Source: Kitasatospora sp. Root107 | GTDB lineage: Bacteria > Actinomycetota > Actinomycetes > Streptomycetales > Streptomycetaceae | Assembly: GCF_001424875.1 (NCBI RefSeq) | Contig: NZ_LMCT01000072.1 | Coordinates: forward strand, 409,488-473,487 | Length of the DNA: 64,000 bases | Direction of reading: 5' to 3' | Part shown: in pieces, positions 34,634-42,785 of the stretch | Layout: each line of letters begins with the position of its first letter | Numbering within the stretch: position 1 is the first letter of the stretch | Made by a program: the position numbers and the translations under genes | The notes under the pieces: generated by a model | Database searches by the model: none | Seen by the model: only the letters and a program-made list of their open reading frames with translations | What the model was told of the DNA's origin: nothing

Positions 34634-34665
34634 CCCGGGGCCGCGTCCATGGACGCGGCCCCGGG
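34634..34665. terminator. Perfect 32-base palindrome between cobIJ and a convergent gene
   Basis: CCCGGGGCCGCGTCCA is followed immediately by its exact reverse complement. It lies between the convergent stops at 34632 and 34667 and should terminate from both sides. Confidence 0.85.
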
Positions 34666-34666
34666 C

Positions 34667-35221
34667 TCAGGGGAGTGGGAGGGTGTGGGTCCAGGTGCCG
34701 TTGTCTTTGCGGACGGTGATCCGGTCCGGGCCGCTCCAGGCTGCGGACTCGAAGCTGCCGTGGCCCGGGAACCCTTCCCGGAAGTCGTCGACCTGCCAAC
34801 GGCGGAGGGACCAACCGGTGCCGGTCTCCACGGTGATCGTCCAGGACTGGGACTCGGACTCCGAGCCGAGGTTGCCGTGGTGGGTCACCACGAGCACCCG
34901 GTCCGGCACGGCGGGGTTGGGCTGACGGGACGTCACCGGGGAGACCGGGGCGGTCCCTGCCACGAGTACGGCGCCGATGGCGTAGAGCAGGGTGGTCGCG
35001 GCCAGCAGCCCAGCGACGGTTCGGCCCCTGGTGGTCCGGGCGGCCACCGTCACTACCAGCAGGGCGATCGCCGGGAAGAACGTGATCGCCGGCCGGTACA
35101 GCGCGTCAGCGACCAGCGCCCGGCCGCCCGAGTAGTGCTCCACCACGCCCCAGGCGTACGCCCCCAGGGCGAGCAGCGCGGCGAGTACGAGCAGAGCGGG
35201 CCAGCGGCGCCGAGGTGTCAT
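34667..35221 (-). CDS. Membrane protein of unknown function
   Basis: 184 aa. Three hydrophobic segments (LLVLAALLALGAYAWGVV, ITFFPAIALLVVTVAA, VAGLLAATTLLYAIGAVLVA) occupy residues 8-90. About 90 residues of probably extracytoplasmic sequence follow, with many Ser and Trp (SESESQSWTITVETGTGWSL). No family is recognised. It sits between cobIJ and an S41 peptidase and shows no link to B12 synthesis. Confidence 0.65.
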   Translation of the reverse strand: MTPRRRWPALLVLAALLALGAYAWGVVEHYSGGRALVADALYRPAITFFPAIALLVVTVAARTTRGRTVAGLLAATTLLYAIGAVLVAGTAPVSPVTSRQPNPAVPDRVLVVTHHGNLGSESESQSWTITVETGTGWSLRRWQVDDFREGFPGHGSFESAAWSGPDRITVRKDNGTWTHTLPLP

Positions 35222-35302
35222 GAGTGTCCTTCCCCCGGCGGCACTCTAGCGGCGTGGTTAATGGTTCGTCAGACCACGTGAAGATCCGTAACATTCGCGC
35301 CC

Positions 35303-36199
35303 GTGACTTCAAACATCAAGATTCTCGACGCCGCCCTGACCAAGATCAACGACCGGTACGTCTTCCCCGAGCTGACCTCCGGGATCGAGGACGCGCTGCG
35401 CGGGCGAGCGGCGAAGGGCGAGTACGACGGTCTGGGCGGGCCCGAGCTGTGCGCGGCCGTGACCGCGCACCTCCAGGAGGTCCGGCCGGACAAGCACCTG
35501 CGGCTGCTCTGGAGCGACGAGGCGGTGCCGGTCGAGAAGGAGGACTCGCCGGAGGAGGAGAAGGAGCGCTGGGCGGAGTACTACCGCAAGGGCAACTTCG
35601 GTATCGCCGGGGTCGAGCACCTCGACGGCAACATCGGCTACCTCGACCTGCGGTTCATCCCGGACGCCGACGCGGCCTACCAGGCGATCGGCGCCGCCAT
35701 GCAGCTGGTCGCGCACACCGACGGCCTGGTGATCGACCTGCGCACCTGCCGGGGTGGCTCGCCGAACGGCGTCGCGCTCTGGTGCAGTTTCTTCTTCGCC
35801 GACGACGAGGTGCACCTGAACGACATCTACGACCGGGAGACCGACTCCACCCGGCAGTTCTGGACCTACCCGCACCTCCCGGCGCCGCGCTACCTGGGCC
35901 GCCCGGTGACCGTGCTGACCGCCGCCTTCACCTTCTCCGGCGGCGAGGAGTTGGCCTACAACCTGCAGGCCAACAAGCGCGCCACCCTGATCGGCGAGAC
36001 CACCCGGGGCGGCGCCCACCCCACCGACCGGTTCGCGCTCACCCCGCACATCGCCGTGACGGTGCCGACCGCCCGCTCGATCAACCCGATCACCAAGACC
36101 AACTGGGAGGGCGTCGGCGTCGTCCCGGAGATCGCGGTGCCGGCCGAGCAGGCGTTGGAGACGGCGCTCTCACAGCTGCGCGAGCCAGCCCAGGGCTGA
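35303..36199 (+). CDS. S41 family peptidase (IRBP/tricorn-core type)
   Basis: 298 aa. An N-terminal helical region (ILDAALTKINDRYVFPELTSGIEDALRGR) precedes the S41 core GYLDLRFIPDA, GLVIDLRTCRGG, LTAAFTFSGGEELAYNLQ (catalytic Ser212 candidate) and GETTRGGAHP. The layout is that of interphotoreceptor retinoid-binding-like bacterial hydrolases. There is no signal peptide or PDZ domain, so it is probably cytoplasmic. GTG start. Its last 30 bases overlap cobK on the other strand. Confidence 0.85.
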   Translation: MTSNIKILDAALTKINDRYVFPELTSGIEDALRGRAAKGEYDGLGGPELCAAVTAHLQEVRPDKHLRLLWSDEAVPVEKEDSPEEEKERWAEYYRKGNFGIAGVEHLDGNIGYLDLRFIPDADAAYQAIGAAMQLVAHTDGLVIDLRTCRGGSPNGVALWCSFFFADDEVHLNDIYDRETDSTRQFWTYPHLPAPRYLGRPVTVLTAAFTFSGGEELAYNLQANKRATLIGETTRGGAHPTDRFALTPHIAVTVPTARSINPITKTNWEGVGVVPEIAVPAEQALETALSQLREPAQG

Positions 36200-36913
36200 C
36201 AGGACGTCCGGGACCGTCGGCACGCCCGCCGGCGGCTCCGGACGGCTCACCACCACGACCGGCAGTCCGAGTTCGCGGGCGGCGGTGAGCTTGGGGGCGG
36301 TGGCCGCGCCGCCGCTGTCCTTGGTGACCAGGACGTCGATCCGGTGCTCGCGGAGCACCGCTCGCTCGCCGTCCAGGGTGAACGGACCTCGGTCGAGCAG
36401 TACTTCGGTGTGCGCGGGCATCGGCGGCTCGGGCGCGTCCACCGAGCGGGCCAGGAAGAACAGGCCGTCGAGGGCGGCGAAGGCGGCCAGGCCCTGGCGC
36501 CCGGTGGTCAGGAAGATCCGGCCGCCGAGCGTCGGCAGCAGCGCGGCCGCCTCGTCCAGGGAGCCGACCGGGTGCCAGCGGTCCCCGGAAACCGGTACCC
36601 AGCTGGGACGACGCAGAGCCAACAGGGGAACATGGACCTCGGCGGCCGCCTCGGCCGCGTTCCGACTGATGGCACTGGCGAAGGGATGGGTGGCGTCGAT
36701 GACCGCATCCACCGCCTCGGCCCGCAGCCACGCCGCCAGTCCGGCGGGCCCGCCGAAGCCGCCGACCCGGACCTGGCCCTCGGGCAGCCTGGGCTGTGCC
36801 ACCCGCCCGGCGAGCGAACTGGTGACCCTTGGACCGACCGGCCCGGTACGGTCGGCGAGCGCGGCAGCGAGTTCGCGGGCTTCGGTGGTGCCGCCGAGGA
36901 TCAGGATGTGCAA
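36170..36913 (-). CDS. cobK: Precorrin-6A reductase
   Basis: 247 aa. It begins MHILILGGTTEARELAAALA (NADPH-binding), with AVDAVIDATHPFASAISRNAA and VLVTKDSGGAATAPKLTAARELGLPVVVV, the standard CobK/CbiJ motifs. It reduces precorrin-6A to dihydro-precorrin-6A. It is divergent from cbiD with only 20 bases between the two start codons, so promoters must lie within or across the opposing genes. Confidence 0.94.
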   Translation of the reverse strand: MHILILGGTTEARELAAALADRTGPVGPRVTSSLAGRVAQPRLPEGQVRVGGFGGPAGLAAWLRAEAVDAVIDATHPFASAISRNAAEAAAEVHVPLLALRRPSWVPVSGDRWHPVGSLDEAAALLPTLGGRIFLTTGRQGLAAFAALDGLFFLARSVDAPEPPMPAHTEVLLDRGPFTLDGERAVLREHRIDVLVTKDSGGAATAPKLTAARELGLPVVVVSRPEPPAGVPTVPDVLSALGWLAQL

Positions 36914-36933
36914 CGGAACTCCAGGGGACGTAC

Positions 36934-38043
36934 GTGGCTGGTGAGACTACGGGAGGCCGGGCCGGACAGCTGAAGAGCAGCGGCCTCCGGCACGGCTGGA
37001 CCACCGGCGCCTGCGCGACCGCCGCCACCACGGCGGCCTACACCGCCCTGCTGACCGGCGAGTTCCCCGACCCGGTGACCATCACGCTGCCCAAGGGGCA
37101 GCAGCCCGCCTTCGCGCTGGCGGCCGAGCTGCTCGCCGAGGGCCGGGCGATGGCCGCAGTGGTCAAGGATGCCGGGGACGATCCGGACGTCACGCACGGG
37201 GCCCTGATCCGCTCCACCGTACGGCTCGGCCCGCCCGGCAGCGGCGTGGTGTTCCGGGCCGGTCCCGGCGTCGGCACGGTCACCAAGGCCGGACTGCCGA
37301 TCCCGGTCGGCGAGCCTGCCATCAACCCGGTGCCCCGACAGCTGATGCGTGATCACATCGCCGAGGTGGCCGGCCGGCACGGCGGCGCCGGGGACGTCGA
37401 GGTGGAGATCTCGGTCGACCACGGCGAGGAGATCGCCCGCTCCACCTGGAACCCCCGGCTCGGCATCCTCGGCGGACTCTCCATCCTGGGGACCACCGGC
37501 ATCGTGGTGCCGTACTCCTGCTCGGCCTGGATCGACAGCATCCGGCGCGGCGTGGACGTCGCCCGGGCGGCCGGCCGTACCCATGTCGCCGGGTGCACCG
37601 GCTCCACCTCGGAGAAGGTCGCCGTCGCGGTGCACGGCCTGCCGGAGGACGCCCTGCTCGACATGGGCGACTTCGCGGGAGCGGTGCTCAAGTACGTCAA
37701 GCGCCACCCGGTCGACCGCCTCACCATCGCGGGCGGCTTCGCCAAGCTCTCCAAGCTCGCGGCCGGGCACCTCGACCTGCACTCGGCCCGTTCCCAGGTC
37801 GACAAGGGTTTCCTCGCCTCGCTCGCCCGGCAGGGCGGCGCCTCCGTGGAGCTGACGGCGGCGGTGGCGGAGGCGAACACCGCGCTGGAGGCGATCCAAC
37901 TCTGCTCCGCCGCCGGTGTCCCGCTCGGCGACCTGGTCGCGGCGGGGGCCCGGGCCACCGCGCTCGACGTGCTGCGCGGCGCTCCGGTCGCCGTCGACGT
38001 GATCTGCATCGACCGGGCCGGGGTCATCGTGGGCCGGGCCTGA
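36934..38043 (+). CDS. cbiD: Cobalt-precorrin-5B (C1)-methyltransferase CbiD
   Basis: 369 aa. LRHGWTTGACATAATTAAYTALL at the N-terminus, GVGTVTKAGLPIPVGEPAINPVPR, LGGLSILGTTGIVVPYSCSAWIDSI and FAKLSKLAAGHLDLHSARS are the classical CbiD motifs. It methylates C-1 and removes C-2 as acetaldehyde, in the anaerobic-type pathway. The GTG at 36934 has AGGGGA upstream; the longer open frame has no site. It co-occurs here with CobG of the aerobic route. Confidence 0.93.
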   Translation: MAGETTGGRAGQLKSSGLRHGWTTGACATAATTAAYTALLTGEFPDPVTITLPKGQQPAFALAAELLAEGRAMAAVVKDAGDDPDVTHGALIRSTVRLGPPGSGVVFRAGPGVGTVTKAGLPIPVGEPAINPVPRQLMRDHIAEVAGRHGGAGDVEVEISVDHGEEIARSTWNPRLGILGGLSILGTTGIVVPYSCSAWIDSIRRGVDVARAAGRTHVAGCTGSTSEKVAVAVHGLPEDALLDMGDFAGAVLKYVKRHPVDRLTIAGGFAKLSKLAAGHLDLHSARSQVDKGFLASLARQGGASVELTAAVAEANTALEAIQLCSAAGVPLGDLVAAGARATALDVLRGAPVAVDVICIDRAGVIVGRA

Positions 38044-38056
38044 GCGCCGTCGGCGG

Positions 38057-38494
38057 CTACCGCTCGGGGAACGGGGCGGGGATCAGGCCGTCGGCGACCA
38101 GACCGCGCAGGACTGCCTCGGAGAGGGTCTGAACGGCCGTCAGGGGTCGGACCATGACGGTGAACTCGTTGATCCGGCCGTCCGCGTCGAACTGGAGCTG
38201 GTCGATGCCGTGGATCTGCCGGCCGTCGACCGTGGTGCGGAACGGCAGGATCACGGCGGGGGCGGCGGGTCCACCGCCGGTGGTCTCGGTGGTGCCCTCG
38301 AACTCGCCCAGGTAGCGGAAGTCCTCGAAGGTGCGCAGCAGGACACCGAAGAGCCCGAGTACCAGTGGGCGGCCCTCGAACGGGGTGAACTTCACCGGGC
38401 TGTAGAAGCGGATGTCCTCGCTGAACAGGTCTTCCAGGGCGGCGTGTTCGCCCTTCTCGACGGCGGTGCGGAAGCGGTCGGCGGTCGACCTCAC
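38057..38494 (-). CDS. SnoaL/NTF2-like protein
   Basis: 145 aa. The start GTG is preceded by GAGGAGG. RFRTAVEKGEHAALEDLFSEDIRFYSPVKFTPFEGRPLV and the C-terminal IHGIDQLQFDADGRINEFTVMVRPL fit the nuclear-transport-factor-2-like fold. Such proteins bind or isomerise small hydrophobic molecules. It is divergent from a PadR regulator gene, which makes it the probable PadR target. Confidence 0.82.
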   Translation of the reverse strand: MRSTADRFRTAVEKGEHAALEDLFSEDIRFYSPVKFTPFEGRPLVLGLFGVLLRTFEDFRYLGEFEGTTETTGGGPAAPAVILPFRTTVDGRQIHGIDQLQFDADGRINEFTVMVRPLTAVQTLSEAVLRGLVADGLIPAPFPER

Positions 38495-38506
38495 GGGTCC
38501 TCCTCG

Positions 38507-38529
38507 ATAGTCATCAATCTGACTAGTCA
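38507..38529. promoter_or_regulatory. Operator candidate for the adjacent PadR regulator
   Basis: TAGTCA (38507-38512), then seven bases, then TGACTAGTCA (38520-38529, a perfect 10-bp palindrome). Three TGACTA/TAGTCA half-sites therefore sit in a 23-base AT-rich stretch between the divergent SnoaL-like and PadR genes, where an autoregulatory site is expected. Confidence 0.55.
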
Positions 38530-38581
38530 CTTTCTTGAGTATGATGCAGCCGCGGACCTCGGAAGGGAAGGGGCGACGGAG

Positions 38582-39154
38582 ATGGCGCTGCGACACGCCG
38601 TACTGGCCGCGCTGCTGGACGGCGAGTACAGCGGCTACCAGCTGGCGAAGGCGTTCGACATCGGTGTGGCCAACTTCTGGCACGCGCTGCCCCAGCAGCT
38701 CTACGCCGAGCTGGCCAAGCTGGAGAAGGAGGGTCTGCTGTCAGGCCGTCAGGTGCTCCAGGAGGGGCGGCCGAACAAGCGCCTCTTCCGGGTCACCGAG
38801 GCCGGCCGGGCCGAACTGGAGGCGTTCGCGGAGACGGTGGCGAAGCCCTCGTTCATCCGGGACGACCTGATGGTGAAGGTGCAGGCCGCCGACCTGATCG
38901 GCACCGCAGCGGTGATCGCGCAGCTGGAGGAACGGGCGGAGGTGTCCAAGGGCAAGGTCGAGTTCCTGACCGAGCTGCTCCGGACGCTGCGCGGCGGCGC
39001 GGAGGAGGACGAGTACCTGCGTCACGGCGAGCGGATCGGGCCGTACCTGACCTGTCTGCGCGGCGTGGCGTTCGAACAGGAGACCCGGGACTGGTGCCTG
39101 CGCATCGCGGCCGTCCTCAGAGCGCGACAGGAGAACCGTGCCGAACACGCCTGA
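38582..39154 (+). CDS. PadR-family transcriptional regulator
   Basis: 190 aa. The winged helix is at the N-terminus (LRHAVLAALLDGEYSGYQLAKAFDI, LYAELAKLEKEGLLSGRQV, KRLFRVTEAGRAELEAF). The C-terminal Vir_act_alpha_C helical domain is about 95-185. PadR proteins usually repress a neighbouring divergent gene until a phenolic or drug-like ligand binds. The ATG follows two GGAAGGG-like sites. Its end overlaps the SGNH hydrolase start by 17 bases. Confidence 0.88.
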   Translation: MALRHAVLAALLDGEYSGYQLAKAFDIGVANFWHALPQQLYAELAKLEKEGLLSGRQVLQEGRPNKRLFRVTEAGRAELEAFAETVAKPSFIRDDLMVKVQAADLIGTAAVIAQLEERAEVSKGKVEFLTELLRTLRGGAEEDEYLRHGERIGPYLTCLRGVAFEQETRDWCLRIAAVLRARQENRAEHA

Positions 39155-39938
39155 CCCCCGACCCCGTACCTACCTCCGCTACGTCGCCCTCGGCGACAGC
39201 CAGACCGAGGGCGTCGGCGACGGGGACGACACCGTCGGTCTGCGTGGCTGGGCGGACCGGCTGGCCGAGCAGCTGGCCGCCGCCGACCCCGCCGTGCAGT
39301 ACGCCAACCTGGCCGTCCGGGGCCGGCTCGCCGGGCAGGTCCGGGCCGAACAGCTCGGCCCCGCGCTCGCGCTCCGCCCCGACCTGGCCACCGTGGTAGC
39401 CGGGGTCAACGACCTGCTCCGGCCCGGTTTCGACCCGGCACGGGTGGCGGGCGAGCTGGAGGAGATGTTCGCCGCCCTCACCGGGGCGGGGGCGCAGGTC
39501 GCCACCGTGACCTTCCCCGACGTCGGACGGATCGTCAGGCTGGCCAAGCCGCTGCGCCCCCGGGTCCTGGAGCTGAACGACCACATCCGGGCCGCCGCCG
39601 CCCGGCACGGCGTCGTGGTGGCCGAGACCGCCCTGCCGGAGGCCTCCACCGACCCTCGGATGTGGAGCACCGACCGCCTGCACGCCTCCCCGCTCGGCCA
39701 CCAGCGGATCGCCGACGCCGTGGCCGATGCCCTCGGCCTCCCCGGCAGCGACGACGGCTGGACCCGGGGGCTGCCCCCGCAGCCCGTGCCCGGAGCCCTG
39801 CGGGCCACCGCCGCCGAACTCCGCTGGGCCGGCGCCTTCCTCGGCCCCTGGCTCGCCCGCCGCATCCGCGGCCGCTCCTCCGGTGACGGTCGCACCGCCC
39901 GCCGCCCGGCCCTCCTGCCGGTCGGCACTGCGGGCTGA
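39138..39938 (+). CDS. SGNH/GDSL hydrolase
   Basis: 266 aa. Block I YVALGDSQTEGVGDGD (Ser nucleophile in GDSQ), block II YANLAVRGR, block III VAGVNDLLRP and block V DRLHASPLGH (Asp/His) are all present. No signal peptide, so an intracellular esterase or acyl hydrolase. The C-terminal ~60 residues are Arg/Ala-rich. GTG start overlapping the padR end; likely co-transcribed with padR. Confidence 0.88.
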   Translation: MPNTPDPRPRTYLRYVALGDSQTEGVGDGDDTVGLRGWADRLAEQLAAADPAVQYANLAVRGRLAGQVRAEQLGPALALRPDLATVVAGVNDLLRPGFDPARVAGELEEMFAALTGAGAQVATVTFPDVGRIVRLAKPLRPRVLELNDHIRAAAARHGVVVAETALPEASTDPRMWSTDRLHASPLGHQRIADAVADALGLPGSDDGWTRGLPPQPVPGALRATAAELRWAGAFLGPWLARRIRGRSSGDGRTARRPALLPVGTAG

Positions 39939-40060
39939 CCGGCCGGCCGCCGGTTCGGGGCTCGTCGTTCGGGCACCCAGGCGTTCGGGAGAGATGACGA
40001 GAGTCTGACGTCCGGTTGTCGGCTCTGGCCAAGGGCGGCTGGGGCTGGTCGAATCACTGT

Positions 40061-40777
40061 GTGACGGATGACCGTGGGACATCGGGCCGAGGTGCGCCGG
40101 TCGGGCGGCGGGTGGTGCTCGCCATGCTGGGGCTGGGGGTGGCGGGGGTCGCCGCCGGGCCCTACCTGCAGCGCGGCGTGGAGGCCGTGACCAGCAAGGA
40201 CCCGACCGGGCTGACCGGCCTGCTGCCCGGGGGTGGCGGCTTCCGGTACTACTCGGTGGTCAGCTCGGTGCGGCCCCGGACGGCGGCCGACTACACCCTG
40301 ACCGTGGACGGCCTGGTGGACCGTCCGGCGAGCTACCGGCTGCCCGAGCTGCAGGCACTGCCGCAGCGACGGATCGTCCGCGACGTGCAGTGCGTGACCG
40401 GCTGGCGGGTGCCCGCCACCCCCTTCGAGGGTGTCCGGCTGGCGGACCTGCTGGACGCCGCCGGGGTCCGGGCGGAGGCCACCGCCGTACGGTTCAGCTG
40501 TTTCGACGGCGCGTACACCGAGAGCCTGACGCTCGATCAGGCCCGCCGGGACGACGTCCTGGTGGCGCTGCGGATGCAGGACGCCCCGGTGAGCCACGAC
40601 CACGGCGGCCCGGTCCGGCTGTACGTGGCACCGATGTACTTCTACAAGTCGGCGAAGTGGCTCTCGGGGATCACCGTGACCTCCGCCGTCGAGCCCGGCT
40701 ACTGGGAGCGGCTCGGCTACGACGTCGACGCCTGGGTCGGCAAGTCGAACGGACGTGATGATGCCCCGACCACCTGA
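40061..40777 (+). CDS. Molybdopterin-dependent oxidoreductase (sulfite-oxidase fold, MsrP-like)
   Basis: 238 aa. An N-terminal anchor follows GRR (VVLAMLGLGVAGVAAG), compatible with a Tat-type or uncleaved anchor signal. The Moco domain contains DYTLTVDGLVDRPASYRLPELQALP and RDVQCVTGWRVPATPFEGVRL with the Mo-ligating Cys, then HGGPVRLYVAPMYFYKSAKWL. It is paired with a cytochrome b membrane protein, as MsrP is with MsrQ. The GTG start was chosen after the low-complexity leader; no strong ribosome site is visible. The stop lies inside the next gene. Confidence 0.85.
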   Translation: MTDDRGTSGRGAPVGRRVVLAMLGLGVAGVAAGPYLQRGVEAVTSKDPTGLTGLLPGGGGFRYYSVVSSVRPRTAADYTLTVDGLVDRPASYRLPELQALPQRRIVRDVQCVTGWRVPATPFEGVRLADLLDAAGVRAEATAVRFSCFDGAYTESLTLDQARRDDVLVALRMQDAPVSHDHGGPVRLYVAPMYFYKSAKWLSGITVTSAVEPGYWERLGYDVDAWVGKSNGRDDAPTT

Positions 40778-41363
40778 GACCGAGCGCGTCCCCCGGTTCG
40801 GACCGGCGCAGCGGCGGGTGCACCGGGCGACCGCCGCGCTGATGCTGAGCTGCCTGGTGACGGCGGCCTTCCTGTACTACCCACCGCTGTCCCAACTGGT
40901 CGGCCGACGGCGGCTGGTGGTGCTGGTGCACGAGTGGTCCGGCCTGCTGCTGCCGGTGCCGCTGCTGCTCGGCCTGGTCTCCCACGCGCTGCGCGCCGAC
41001 CTGACCCGGCTGAACCGCTTCACGGCGATCGACCGGGACTGGCTGCGGGCGGTGCGGCAGCGCTCGTACCGTCGCCCGGCGGGCAAGTTCAACGCGGGCC
41101 AGAAGCTGTACGCGGCGTTCACGGCCGGGGCGGTGCTGGTGATGCTCGGCACCGGGCTGCTGATGTGGTTCACCCACCTCGCCCCGCTGCTCTGGCGCAC
41201 CGGCGCCACCTTCGTCCACGACTGGCTCGCGGTGGCCGTGGCGATCGCGGTCACCGGTCACATCTGGCTGGCCGTCAAGGACCCGGAGGCCCGACGCGGC
41301 ATGCGCACCGGCAGCGTGGACCGAGCCTGGGCGACCCGTGAGCACCCCGACTGGGAGGATTGA
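40761..41363 (+). CDS. Cytochrome b/b6 domain membrane protein
   Basis: 200 aa. Four TM helices: TAALMLSCLVTAAFLYYPP, VHEWSGLLLPVPLLLGLVSHAL, LYAAFTAGAVLVMLGTGLLMWF and VHDWLAVAVAIAVTGHIWLAV. Candidate heme His residues are in RRVHRAT, LVHEWSG, VSHAL, FVHDWLA and TGHIW. It probably passes electrons to the preceding molybdoenzyme. Start codon GTG 40755, ATG 40758 and ATG 40761 are all possible; the last has the best spacing from GGA. The stop codon forms part of the TTGAC at the left end of the tnpB element. Confidence 0.83.
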   Translation: MPRPPETERVPRFGPAQRRVHRATAALMLSCLVTAAFLYYPPLSQLVGRRRLVVLVHEWSGLLLPVPLLLGLVSHALRADLTRLNRFTAIDRDWLRAVRQRSYRRPAGKFNAGQKLYAAFTAGAVLVMLGTGLLMWFTHLAPLLWRTGATFVHDWLAVAVAIAVTGHIWLAVKDPEARRGMRTGSVDRAWATREHPDWED

Positions 41364-41364
41364 C

Positions 41365-42749
41365 CGGGCTTGCAGTGGACTCTTGCGAGGAACCCCGGGC
41401 GTTCACGCTCAGGAGGAATCGCATCCTTCACTCGTAGGCGCGGAGCGACGGAGTCATCTTCGTTGCCCTGTCCGGGCGTTGTCAGTGCGGACTGTTACGT
41501 TCTCCGCGTGAAGATCGTGACGCGGGTGAAACTCCTGCCGCCGCCCGAACAGGCGATGGTGCTGGAGCGCACCCTGCGTACGGTCAACGACGCGGCGAAC
41601 GGGGTTTCGTCCGTGGCGTTCGAGCGCGGCGTTCCGCGTGAGTACGAGTTGCGTAAGCACACCTACGCCGAGTTGAAGGCGCGAGGGCTGGGGGCCCAGG
41701 CGGCCCAGCACACGATCAAGAAGACATGTGACGCTTATACGACGTTGAAGGCCAACCTGCGGGCCGGGAATTTGGGCAAGCCGGGCTCGAAGCGCCGGGG
41801 CAAGGTGGAGTCCAAGCCGATCATGTTCCGCCCGGAGGCCGCACAGCCCTATGACGACCGGTGTCTCTCCTGGCAGTTGGACGCCGGGACGGTGTCGATC
41901 TGGACCATCGCCGGGCGACTCAAAGGCGTTCGGTTCGCCTGCTCGCCGGAGGCGCTAAAGATGCTCCGCAAGCACCGCAAGGGTGAGTCCGACCTCATCG
42001 AACGTAACGGCGTGTTCTACCTGGTCGCTACCTGCGACGTGCCCGAGGCCCCGCTGAACGAGAACCCGGCTGGGTTCGTCGGTGTGGACCTGGGGATCGT
42101 CAACATCGCCACCACGTCCGCCGGATACCGGGCCGCCAGCCGGGGCCTGAACCGATATCGCAACCGGCAGCTCGACCTGCGGCAGAAGCTTCAGGCCAAG
42201 GGCACCAAGTCCGCGAAGCGTCTCCTCAAGAAGCGCTCCCGGAAGGAAGCCCGGCACAGCGCCAACGTCAACCACATCGTCTCCAAGACCATCGTCACCG
42301 CCGCTGAACGCACCGGCTCCGGTATCGCCCTGGAAGACCTAACGGGCATCCGCACCCGGGTACGGCTCCGAAAGACACAGCGGACATCCTTGCACTCGTG
42401 GAGCTTCCAGCAACTCGGCCAGTACATCGCGTACAAGGCCAAGCGCGCCGGGGTGCCGCTGGTGTACGTCGACCCGGCATACACCAGCCAGCAGTGCTCC
42501 GAGTGCCATCACATCGAGCGGAAGAACCGCGTCGATCAGGCAACCTTCGCGTGCCGGTCCTGCGGGACGGTCATGCACGCGGACCACAACGCGTCCCGCA
42601 ACATCGCCCGCAGGGGCGGCGTGGTGTGGACTGCGGGGCGTGAGTCACGCGTCCCAGCACCCGCACGGGTGCTCAGACGGAGGAGGCCACGCGACAGCCA
42701 GTCGCGCCCTACCTCCAAGCCCGGCCTTCACGGCCGGGTCAAAGTTGAC
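41365..42749 (+). mobile_element. Solo tnpB insertion element (IS200/IS605 superfamily, IS1341-like)
   Basis: Bounded on the left by TTGAC (41360-41364) and ending at TTGAC (42745-42749), giving about 1385 bases with no target duplication, as for single-strand transposing IS200/IS605 elements. The right end carries the hairpin CCCGGCC-TTCAC-GGCCGGG (42720-42738). The left end has an imperfect hairpin GAACCCCGGGCG-TTCA-CGCTCAGGAGGAATC (41389-41420). No tnpA is present, so movement would need a transposase in trans. Ends are inferred from motif position, not from an empty-site comparison. Confidence 0.65.
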
Positions 42750-42785
42750 TCGCAGACGTGGTCGCGGTCGCGGTCCGCCGAGTAG
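41508..42785 (+). CDS. tnpB: TnpB RNA-guided endonuclease
   Basis: 425 aa. N-terminal helix-rich region VKIVTRVKLLPPPEQAMVLE, then the RuvC core: FVGVDLGIVNIATT (first Asp), SGIALEDLTGI (Glu) and HADHNASRNIARRG (second Asp). The zinc ribbon CSECHHIERKNRVDQATFACRSCG is intact. All catalytic residues are present. The frame continues about 60 codons past NIARRG, through the right-end hairpin and about 36 bases into the 3' end of cobM, an unusual tail. GTG start without a ribosome site; TACGTT at 41496-41501 suggests a leaderless message. Confidence 0.9.
   Translation: MKIVTRVKLLPPPEQAMVLERTLRTVNDAANGVSSVAFERGVPREYELRKHTYAELKARGLGAQAAQHTIKKTCDAYTTLKANLRAGNLGKPGSKRRGKVESKPIMFRPEAAQPYDDRCLSWQLDAGTVSIWTIAGRLKGVRFACSPEALKMLRKHRKGESDLIERNGVFYLVATCDVPEAPLNENPAGFVGVDLGIVNIATTSAGYRAASRGLNRYRNRQLDLRQKLQAKGTKSAKRLLKKRSRKEARHSANVNHIVSKTIVTAAERTGSGIALEDLTGIRTRVRLRKTQRTSLHSWSFQQLGQYIAYKAKRAGVPLVYVDPAYTSQQCSECHHIERKNRVDQATFACRSCGTVMHADHNASRNIARRGGVVWTAGRESRVPAPARVLRRRRPRDSQSRPTSKPGLHGRVKVDSQTWSRSRSAE
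42590..42769 (+). ncRNA. Putative TnpB guide RNA (omega/reRNA)
   Basis: By analogy with characterised TnpB systems, the guide RNA should overlap the tnpB 3' end, include the right-end hairpin (42720-42738) and extend 16-20 bases past the element end at 42749. The guide would then be the flank starting TCGCAGACGTGG, which is antisense to the last codons of cobM. The left boundary is arbitrary; no promoter is identified. Confidence 0.35.

Noticed and set aside
41389..41430. Possible second right-end hairpin upstream of tnpB, as if two elements were nested
   Set aside because: The hairpin is imperfect and no second tnpB fragment is visible; it is more simply the left-end structure of one element.
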